This document shows, in pieces, positions 54,439 to 61,085 of a DNA stretch of 64,000 bases; position 1 is the first letter of the stretch, and the number at the start of each line of letters is the position of its first letter. The DNA is from Candidatus Competibacteraceae bacterium. GTDB taxonomy: Bacteria; Pseudomonadota; Gammaproteobacteria; Competibacterales; Competibacteraceae. The notes beneath the pieces were generated by a model. It made no database searches and was not told the origin of the DNA. It worked only from the letters and a program-made list of their open reading frames with translations. Position numbers and translations under genes: made by a program. The stretch spans positions 186,001 to 250,000 of the forward strand of contig RXIV01000004.1 in assembly GCA_003989085.1 (NCBI GenBank), in the 5' to 3' direction.

Positions 54439-55673
54439 GATGCCGCGCCCAGCAGCACGGGTAGATCAATCCGGGCGCAGGTTCCACCGCGCCGATCGCG
54501 GCGTAGACTGACCCGTCCTCCCAACCGTTCCAGCGTCGCGTTCGCGAGCAGCAGGCCAATACCGATTCCGTCCTCCTTGGTGGAAAAAAACGCCTCGCCG
54601 TTACGGTTCGCTGCCTCCAGAGACCACCCTTGACCCTGATCACGGATTTCGATCACCACCCGCTGAGCGTCCCAATGGCCTTCCAGACAAACCCCCTCCG
54701 GGCTGGCGTCAGCGGCATTATTGAGCAGGTTGATCAGGGTCTGACCGATAGCCTGCGGTGCGGCAACGGCAGGCGGCGGCGCGATTCCGGGGTAACGCAC
54801 CTGCAAGGCCACCTGCGGACGCAGCAATTGCCAACGGTTGCGAGTCTGCTCCAACAGTCTATCCAGTGGTTGAACCGATTCCCGGTCAGTCGCTAGATTG
54901 GCGCTTTTAAGCAGTTCACCCAGAATGGCTCGGCAGGCGTCTACCTGCTGCCGTAAAACGTTTAGATCAGCACACAACTCAGCATCGCCGCCGTGGCTGT
55001 ATTCCATTTCCCGCGCCAGCACCGCAATGGTCGAGAGTGGCGTTCCCAGCTCGTGAGCAGCTCCGGCGGCAAACAACCCCAGCACCAAAATCTGTTCATC
55101 CCGCAACGCTTTCTCGCGTAATTCGGCCACTTGCTGATCCCGCTCACGCAGCGCTGTTGCTAGCCGCGCTACGAATCCGGCAATGAGCAGGGCGCTGATC
55201 ACGAAGACCAGCCACATTCCCCACAGGTGTGCTTGGAATCCGTGACCGTGGCCACTCAGCATTCCTGGCAATGGCTGGTAATAAAACATCAGCACGGTAT
55301 ACGTCGCTACGGTGACGACGGCAGTGATCCACACCTGCCAAGTGGGTAGCAGGATTGCGGCGGTGATCAGCGGCAGCAGCAAGAGTGAAACAAAGGGATT
55401 ACTCGCCCCGCCGCTGAAAAACAGCAGCAGGGCCAGGGTCAGGATATCCAGTTGCAAGCAGGCGAACAGCACCTCGGCAGTGATTCGTTGCCGACGCCGC
55501 ATGGCCCGGTGCAGCCCAGCAAACACCCATGTCCCCCAGCCTAGAAACAGCGCCACCGACCACCCCGGTGGCGGGGGCGGCAGGGTCAGGCCAAATTGCA
55601 GCCAGAACAACATGGCGCACGGCCCCACCATTACCAGAATGCGGAGTAAGAGCAAACGGCGCAGGTCTTTCAT
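54435..55673 (-). CDS. regB: RegB/PrrB-type redox-sensing histidine kinase
   Basis: A 412-residue kinase with six transmembrane helices (between ~10 and ~172). The quinone-binding heptapeptide GGASNPF is at 88-94. The H-box FAAGAAHELGTPLSTIAVL carries His207. The redox-active Cys of RegB is conserved at about residue 247 (QQVDACRAILGE). HATPase motifs follow (INLLNNAADASPEG; KEDGIGIGLLLANATLERLG). All hallmark features of RegB are therefore present. ATG 55673 is preferred over TTG 55676. It faces mbnP across 189 bp with a RegA-box-like site between them, so autoregulation is likely. Confidence 0.93.
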   Translation of the reverse strand: MKDLRRLLLLRILVMVGPCAMLFWLQFGLTLPPPPPGWSVALFLGWGTWVFAGLHRAMRRRQRITAEVLFACLQLDILTLALLLFFSGGASNPFVSLLLLPLITAAILLPTWQVWITAVVTVATYTVLMFYYQPLPGMLSGHGHGFQAHLWGMWLVFVISALLIAGFVARLATALRERDQQVAELREKALRDEQILVLGLFAAGAAHELGTPLSTIAVLAREMEYSHGGDAELCADLNVLRQQVDACRAILGELLKSANLATDRESVQPLDRLLEQTRNRWQLLRPQVALQVRYPGIAPPPAVAAPQAIGQTLINLLNNAADASPEGVCLEGHWDAQRVVIEIRDQGQGWSLEAANRNGEAFFSTKEDGIGIGLLLANATLERLGGRVSLRRDRRGGTCARIDLPVLLGAAS

Positions 55674-55739
55674 CAAGAAAATTCCAGCGATGACCGAGGT
55701 GAGTTGGAGTTGTAGTGTAGCGATCTACCGAGTCGGATG

Positions 55740-55760
55740 AATGCGGCAATTTGTCGCATT
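55740..55760. promoter_or_regulatory. RegA-box-like inverted repeat between regB and mbnP
   Basis: GCGGC-AATTT-GTCGC within a 21-bp near-palindrome. The mbnP-side TAGGAT (55782-55787) and the regB-side TACACT (minus, 55714-55719) are each ~30 bp from its centre, so a bound activator would reach both promoters. It differs at one base from the copy upstream of cydP. Confidence 0.65.
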
Positions 55761-55862
55761 TTCAGCGGGTTCAGGGTGCTTTAGGATGATTTGAGCTGAT
55801 TGAAGCGACTGACTTTATCACGACAGCCGATCGCCACGCCTTTGCCCTCAGGAGAAAATTTC

Positions 55863-56789
55863 ATGGTTCATCCTTCCCGCCTTCAATGGTTTTCGTTTCC
55901 ACACCGCACCACGCTGGCGGTGGGTGCGGCGCTGACTCTGCTGGCGGGCTGTGGCGGTGATGACAATCCCGGCGACCGGCAGGTCCAGGTGCAGTTTGCG
56001 GGGCAGGTCAATGGTCAGGAGTTTGTCTGCGGCAGAATTTATGCGGGCGTCGGCGTGGGTCAACCGGGGACTTATCAGGTCAATGATTGGCGCTTCTACA
56101 TCCACGATGTCGCGCTGGTCAGGACGGATGGCAGCCGTCAGACGCTTGCTCTGGATCAGGATGGCATTTGGCAATATCAGAACCTTGCCCTGCTCGATTT
56201 ACGCAAGGATTGCGGCAGTGGCGCGTTGCCGACCAATGCGGCAGTGGCGGGTGCCGTTCCCGATGCTGATTACACTGGAATCTGCTTCAAGGTAGGTGTC
56301 CCCTACAGCCTCAATCATATCAACGACGCCACCGCGCCTTCGCCCTTGAACGCCTCTGGGATGCTGTGGAACTGGCGAGGTGGGCGCAAATTTATCCGGG
56401 TTGATGGCGTTGGCGCACCCGGCAATGTCGATGGTGCGGTGGCCTTTGTCGTTCATCTGGGCAGCACCGAATGTCCAGGGCAGGATGCCAATTCTCCACC
56501 GACCGCTGCGTGTGGCTACCCCAATATTGCTGAGTTCTGCCTGGATAACTTCGATGTGGATCAGGATCAGGTGGTGATGGATATGGGCAAGGCGCTGGCG
56601 GCGTCCAATGTGGCGATCAACACTGCGAATACCGCATCCGGCTGCATGTCCGGTAATTCGGACCCGGAGTGCATCCCCATCATGCCGCGCCTGAATCTCG
56701 ATTTTACCTACGTCGCTGGAGCGGGCGCAGCGCCTGAGCAGTACTCGAAAGTGGTTCCCCAAACTCTGTTTAGCGTTGGCAAGCCTTGA
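55863..56789 (+). CDS. MbnP-like four-Cys exported lipoprotein
   Basis: A 308-residue protein of the metallo-mystery-pair four-Cys family (MbnP type). The signal peptide ends with lipobox LLAGCGG. The mature part has VNGQEFVCGRIY, DWRFYIHDVALVR, YTGICFKVGVPYSLNH, and NIAEFCLDNFDVDQDQVVMD, with Cys residues spaced as in the family. Characterised members bind copper through a tryptophan-derived site made by the diheme partner MbnH, encoded next here. CAGGAGAAAA precedes ATG 55863. Its 5' end and promoter have a decayed duplicate at 24585-24797. Confidence 0.83.
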   Translation: MVHPSRLQWFSFPHRTTLAVGAALTLLAGCGGDDNPGDRQVQVQFAGQVNGQEFVCGRIYAGVGVGQPGTYQVNDWRFYIHDVALVRTDGSRQTLALDQDGIWQYQNLALLDLRKDCGSGALPTNAAVAGAVPDADYTGICFKVGVPYSLNHINDATAPSPLNASGMLWNWRGGRKFIRVDGVGAPGNVDGAVAFVVHLGSTECPGQDANSPPTAACGYPNIAEFCLDNFDVDQDQVVMDMGKALAASNVAINTANTASGCMSGNSDPECIPIMPRLNLDFTYVAGAGAAPEQYSKVVPQTLFSVGKP

Positions 56790-56805
56790 ACGACGGAGCC
56801 TTTCG

Positions 56806-57993
56806 ATGAAGCGGGCGTCCAGTTGGGCTGTGCTGTTGATCGCGCTGCTGACCGGTTGCGGCGGTGGTGATAGCGATGAGGGCGATTCTACGTCGTCAAC
56901 CGGCAATACAGGTTATCAATGGTCGTTGCCGACCGGTTTCCCGACGCCTAAAGAGTTTGCTGACAATCCTTTAACCGCCGCCAAGGTGGAACTAGGTCGT
57001 CATCTGTTCTACGACCTGCGGATGTCGGTGAATCAAACCACCGCCTGCGCGACCTGTCATTTGCCAGAACGGGCTTTTACTGACGGACGCAAGACCGCTA
57101 TCGGCGCAACGGGCGAGACCCATCCGCGCAATGCCATGAGCCTGACCAATGTGGTCTACAACGCCACCCAGAATTGGGCCAATCCGGTAGTGACCACATT
57201 GCATGCTCAAGGGTTGATCCCGATGTTTGGCGAGTTTCCGCTGGAATTGGGCTGGAGCGATCACGAAGCTGAAATCTTGGCGCGGTTCCGCAACGATGCC
57301 CAGTACCAGTCACTGTTTGCCGCCGCTTATCCAAGCGAAACCGATCCCGTTAACGCCGACCGGGTGGTCAAGGCTATCGCCGCTTTTGAGTCGATCCTGA
57401 TTTCGGGCAATTCACCCTATGACCAAGCGACCTTCCAAGGCAATCGCGATGCAATGAGCGCAGCGGCGCGGCGCGGTCGGGAGCTGTTCTTTTCCGAGCG
57501 GATGGAATGTTTCCATTGCCACGGCGGTTTTAATTTCAGCCAGTCAGTCAGCCACGCGGGCACGACGATTACGCAGCGGGACTTTTTCAATAACGGTCTC
57601 TACAACATCGGCGGGACCGGCGACTATCCGCTGGATAACCGGGGATTATGGGAATTTACCCAGCAGCCCGCTGACATGGGGCGGTTTCGGCCCCCGACCT
57701 TGCGGAATATTGAACTGACTGCGCCCTATATGCACGATGGCTCCATCGCGACGCTGGAAGAAGTCATCGATCATTATGCCCGGGGCGGGCGGCTGATCAG
57801 CGAGGGGCCGCTGGCTGGCGACGGCGCTAAAAATCCTTACAAGAGCGAACTGATCCTGCGCTTTTCCCTGACTGCTCAGGAGAAACAGGATGTGATCGCG
57901 TTCCTGCACAGCCTGACTGACTGGACGTTTATCTGTGATCCACGTTTTGCGGATCCATTTGGCAACTTTCCCCGACCTGCTCGTTGCAACTGA
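56806..57993 (+). CDS. MbnH/MauG-like di-haem enzyme
   Basis: A 395-residue exported di-haem c protein related to cytochrome c peroxidases and MauG. It has lipobox LLTGCGG, haem sites CATCH (ACATCHLPERAFTDG) and CFHCH (ECFHCHGGFNFS), and MauG-type segments RNAMSLTNVVYN, FRPPTLRNIELTAPYMHDGS and LEEVIDHYARGG. In the MbnP/MbnH pair it oxidises a Trp of MbnP. It starts 16 bp after mbnP and is cotranscribed. No methanobactin precursor or MbnB/MbnC gene is seen nearby. Confidence 0.87.
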   Translation: MKRASSWAVLLIALLTGCGGGDSDEGDSTSSTGNTGYQWSLPTGFPTPKEFADNPLTAAKVELGRHLFYDLRMSVNQTTACATCHLPERAFTDGRKTAIGATGETHPRNAMSLTNVVYNATQNWANPVVTTLHAQGLIPMFGEFPLELGWSDHEAEILARFRNDAQYQSLFAAAYPSETDPVNADRVVKAIAAFESILISGNSPYDQATFQGNRDAMSAAARRGRELFFSERMECFHCHGGFNFSQSVSHAGTTITQRDFFNNGLYNIGGTGDYPLDNRGLWEFTQQPADMGRFRPPTLRNIELTAPYMHDGSIATLEEVIDHYARGGRLISEGPLAGDGAKNPYKSELILRFSLTAQEKQDVIAFLHSLTDWTFICDPRFADPFGNFPRPARCN

Positions 57994-58026
57994 TGTCCTC
58001 ACCATCGTTTTCTGGAGAAGCTGAAC

Positions 58027-58287
58027 ATGTGCTATCCCCTCCATTATTCCTGTTGGCGCTGTGTCGTGATCGGCGGCGCGCTGGCGGTCAGTTTCGGGCT
58101 GCCGCTGCCGTTGCTGGATAACACAAACACACTGACCTTGCCAGCTGCGCAGGCTCATCATGGTGGCGGCGGAGCAGGGGGCAGAGGCGGAAGCGGTGGC
58201 AGCAAGAGTGATGGTTTCAAGAAAGCTGATCCGTCTAGCACCGGTCAAGGCAAGGGTGGGCGCGGTGTTGAGGGGCTGAAACCATGA
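58027..58287 (+). CDS. Small Gly/His-rich exported protein, unknown
   Basis: An 86-residue protein: MCYPLHYSCWRC then a hydrophobic helix, a likely cleavage after PAAQA, then HHGGGGAGGRGGSGGSKS and a Lys/Gly-rich end. The HHGGGG segment could bind metal. GGAG lies 9 bp before the ATG, and its stop overlaps the next gene start (ATGA), which supports reality. It is 33 bp after mbnH, so likely in the same unit. No family recognised. Confidence 0.6.
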   Translation: MCYPLHYSCWRCVVIGGALAVSFGLPLPLLDNTNTLTLPAAQAHHGGGGAGGRGGSGGSKSDGFKKADPSSTGQGKGGRGVEGLKP

Positions 58288-58670
58288 AGGGGTTACTCGG
58301 TTTACTGGTATTGATTCCGACAGTCGCCATGAGCTGCGGCTGCGCGACCATGAAATCGCCGGCTGCGGATACCGAGGTCAACCGTTACGGCGTTGCAGTC
58401 TACGCCCCCAGTACCCGGGACTGGCGGTTACGCTGGCAGGCCGCTACGCTTCAACAGGCGCAACAACGGGCGCTGCAAGAATGCGCCGTTGCTGATTGTC
58501 AGGTAGTGCTGGAATTTGGACCGGGGCAATGTGGAACCTTGGCGCTGGGTCGAGGCGGGATCGGCGTGGGTCAGGGTGATACCCCAGCGGTGGCGGAAGC
58601 TGCTGCTCTTAACGACTGTCAGCGCAGTGGTCCCGGTTGTCGGGTGGCTCCAGCGGAATGTAATCGTTGA
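58284..58670 (+). CDS. DUF4189-type lipoprotein
   Basis: A 128-residue exported protein, lipobox-like MSCGC after a hydrophobic segment. The mature region NRYGVAVYAPSTRDWRLRW, ALQECAVADCQVVLEF and CGTLALGRGGIGVGQGDTP with C-terminal paired Cys matches the DUF4189 pattern (GAxxY... AxxxALxxC). Function unknown. Translationally coupled to the preceding small gene. Confidence 0.75.
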   Translation: MKGLLGLLVLIPTVAMSCGCATMKSPAADTEVNRYGVAVYAPSTRDWRLRWQAATLQQAQQRALQECAVADCQVVLEFGPGQCGTLALGRGGIGVGQGDTPAVAEAAALNDCQRSGPGCRVAPAECNR

Positions 58671-58772
58671 CCGGGAACGGGTGGAGGCGGGCAGCTGAGA
58701 TTACGCCGCGTCTTGCGTCCTAGCGCCAGGCGGACAATGCTATAGGGGACTCTCAACCACAGGAGAAACTCC

Positions 58773-59090
58773 ATGTTCAGCCGTTTGCCCGTGTCCCTGC
58801 TGTTTTGCGCTGCCTTGCTGCCAATGGCTGCCCAAACGGCCAGTTATGACTGCACTCGCGCTACAACTGCCGCTGAAATCGCGGTGTGCGATAACCCCAG
58901 CCTCAACCGTATGGATGAAGACCTGGCGGTGCAGTATCGCGCCCTGTTGAATGAGTCGCCGCCGCCCCGCGCTGCCGCCTTGCGCGACGATCAGCGTTCC
59001 TGGCTGGTTGCCCGCAACAGTTGTGGGGCCGATGTGCGCTGCCTGCGCGCCCGTTACGAGGAAAGGATAGCGCGGCTGAATCAGTATTGA
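58773..59090 (+). CDS. LprI/DUF1311-family exported protein
   Basis: A 105-residue protein with signal peptide (MFSRLPVSLLFCAALLPMAA). The mature part SYDCTRATTAAEIAVCDNPS, LNRMDEDLAVQYRALL and RSWLVARNSCGADVRCLRAR is the DUF1311/LprI pattern with four conserved Cys; some relatives inhibit lysozyme. AGGAGAAA is 7 bp upstream of the ATG. Stand-alone, with a 102-bp gap behind it. Confidence 0.82.
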   Translation: MFSRLPVSLLFCAALLPMAAQTASYDCTRATTAAEIAVCDNPSLNRMDEDLAVQYRALLNESPPPRAAALRDDQRSWLVARNSCGADVRCLRARYEERIARLNQY

Positions 59091-59145
59091 ATGTGGTGCG
59101 TTGGGTGTCGGCAGATGGGTTGAGCGCGCCGGCCTCCCAAGCCTG

Positions 59146-60144
59146 TTACTCCCATCGGAACAGCCACGCCCCGACCGCCATGAGTCCTGCGCTCATCGCG
59201 GTCAGCGCCAACAGATGCCCGGAAATATCCGCTAGACCGGCGCCATCGATCATGATGGCCCGCGCCGCATCGATCATGTGGGTCAGCGGGGCAAATTGGG
59301 CGCAGCGTTGCAAAAAGGGGTGGACGCCTTCCAGAGAAAACCAGACGCCGGACAGGAACGTCATCGGCCAACTCAGCAGATTCAGCAAGCCGCCAGCCAG
59401 TTCCTCGCTGGTCGTCCGGGCCGAGACCACCATTCCCAGACTGATCAGACTGAGCGCCCCAATGGCGAACACGAGCAGCAGGTTAAAGTAGGAACCGTGC
59501 ATGGGAAAGCCGATGAAGAAATCAGCCCCCACAAACACCAGCACGGTGGTCGCCAGGGTCAGCCACCAGCGCGACACGACTTGGGCGGACAGGAATTCCA
59601 GCGAGGTCAACGGGGTTGCCTTCAACCGTTTGAGCATCCCGTTTTTGCGGTAGCGGACGATCACATAGCCAACTCCGAACAGGCAACTGAACATCATGTT
59701 CATCGCCAGTACGCCGGGCGCGACCCAATCGACGTAGCGGATGATCCGGCCGCTGACCCGCTGCTTGTCGAACGTCGACGGCGCATCGGCGCCGCGCAAA
59801 ACCTGCTCCAGGATATAGCCCTTGGGCGATTCGTCGTTGATCCAGTAGCGCCGTCCCCCGGGATCAAACAACATATCCAGTTGATGACGCTCGACCTTGA
59901 TTAAAGCGGCGGGCAGATCAGCGGCAGGCATAAACTGGATGTAACGGGTTTGGAGAAAGGCGCTTCCATCGGCATCACCCAAGACGCCGACTTTATACAG
60001 CGCCAGCCCCGGCCCGGAAAAAGCAAAGGCAAAACCGGCGATCAGCGAGATCGGAAACAGCAGATTCCAGGTCAGGGCCGAACGGTCGCGCAGAAATTCT
60101 CGATTACGGCAAACCAGCAAGGCCCAAAACCGGCTGAAATTCAA
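59146..60144 (-). CDS. ABC-2 type transporter permease
   Basis: A 332-residue permease with an N-terminal transmembrane helix (LTWNLLFPISLIAGFAFAFS), a ~110-residue extracytoplasmic domain, then five helices with VRYRKNGMLKRLKATPLTSL and LSWPMTFLSGVWFSLEGV, typical of ABC-2 exporters of the drug/lipid type. TTG start overlaps the ATPase stop (TTGA); no better ATG is near. The substrate is unknown. Confidence 0.85.
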   Translation of the reverse strand: MNFSRFWALLVCRNREFLRDRSALTWNLLFPISLIAGFAFAFSGPGLALYKVGVLGDADGSAFLQTRYIQFMPAADLPAALIKVERHQLDMLFDPGGRRYWINDESPKGYILEQVLRGADAPSTFDKQRVSGRIIRYVDWVAPGVLAMNMMFSCLFGVGYVIVRYRKNGMLKRLKATPLTSLEFLSAQVVSRWWLTLATTVLVFVGADFFIGFPMHGSYFNLLLVFAIGALSLISLGMVVSARTTSEELAGGLLNLLSWPMTFLSGVWFSLEGVHPFLQRCAQFAPLTHMIDAARAIMIDGAGLADISGHLLALTAMSAGLMAVGAWLFRWE

Positions 60145-61025
60145 GTCCGCAACTCCCGCCCGGTCAGTTCCAGAAATAAATCCTCCAGCGTGCGCGGGCG
60201 GATTTGCAACCGCGCCAGCGGGATATGCTGCGCCAGCAGTTCCCGAATGGCGGCGTTCACATCGCAGGTGAGGATTTCCACTGCATCCCTGCCCCGTATC
60301 ATGGTCAGACCCAATTGTGGCGGTGGATCCGGAAAATCCGCCAGTGGCAATTGCAGCACCACATCGTCGAAATGCGCCGCCAGCAAATCACGCGGCGTCC
60401 CTTGGGCGATGACCCGGCCATGATCCATGATCGCAATCTCATCGCACAGATGGTAGGCCTCTTCCATGTAGTGCGTGGTCAGCAGGATCGTCTTGCCTCG
60501 CGCCTTGATTTGGTGAACCAGTTCCCAGAAGTTGCGACGGGCCTGCGGATCGAGACCGGTAGTCGGTTCATCCAGAAAGATCAGCTCCGGATCATTGACC
60601 AGGGCAATGGCCAGCAACAGTCGTTGGCGCTGACCACCCGACAGCTTGCGGGTGTCGCGGTCCAGAAATTCACCCAGCGCACAGGCGTGAATCAGTTCAG
60701 CCGCCGGCAGGGTGCGCTGGTAGAAACTGCCAAACATCCGCAGGTTCTCACGACCGGTGATGTGATCCTGCAACGCCGTCGCTTGAAACATGATGCCGAT
60801 TTCCTGGCGAAACTGCGCTCCCAGCGCTTCGCCCCGATAGGAAATCGTCCCGCTGGTCGGCTGCTGAATGCCCTCCAGCATTTCAACCGTGGTGGTCTTA
60901 CCCGCGCCGTTGGGGCCTAATAGCCCAAAACAGCACCCCGGCGCAATGGCGAGATCGATGCCATTGACCGCCTGGACCCCGCGAAAGTGCTTGATCAGGC
61001 GGCAAGTTTCCAGCAGTGCGGTCAT
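60141..61025 (-). CDS. ABC transporter ATP-binding protein
   Basis: A 294-residue ATPase driving the ABC-2 permease. Walker A is LLGPNGAGKTTTVEMLEG, the signature KLSGGQRQRLLLAIAL, Walker B LIFLDEPTTGLDPQARR, and the switch His is in ILLTTHYMEEAYHLCD. The last ~70 residues form the extra C-terminal domain common in multidrug/polysaccharide exporters. It is immediately upstream of the permease on the minus strand and follows rpoC by 60 bp. Confidence 0.9.
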   Translation of the reverse strand: MTALLETCRLIKHFRGVQAVNGIDLAIAPGCCFGLLGPNGAGKTTTVEMLEGIQQPTSGTISYRGEALGAQFRQEIGIMFQATALQDHITGRENLRMFGSFYQRTLPAAELIHACALGEFLDRDTRKLSGGQRQRLLLAIALVNDPELIFLDEPTTGLDPQARRNFWELVHQIKARGKTILLTTHYMEEAYHLCDEIAIMDHGRVIAQGTPRDLLAAHFDDVVLQLPLADFPDPPPQLGLTMIRGRDAVEILTCDVNAAIRELLAQHIPLARLQIRPRTLEDLFLELTGRELRT

Positions 61026-61085
61026 GCGCTTCAGCCCTGGACCGCCAACAGCGGCAGTTTGACTGAAGCCAGCAGCCGATCCTGT

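Noticed and set aside
55863..57993. A methanobactin biosynthesis cluster
   Set aside because: MbnP/MbnH-like genes are present, but no precursor peptide, MbnB or MbnC was found in this window.
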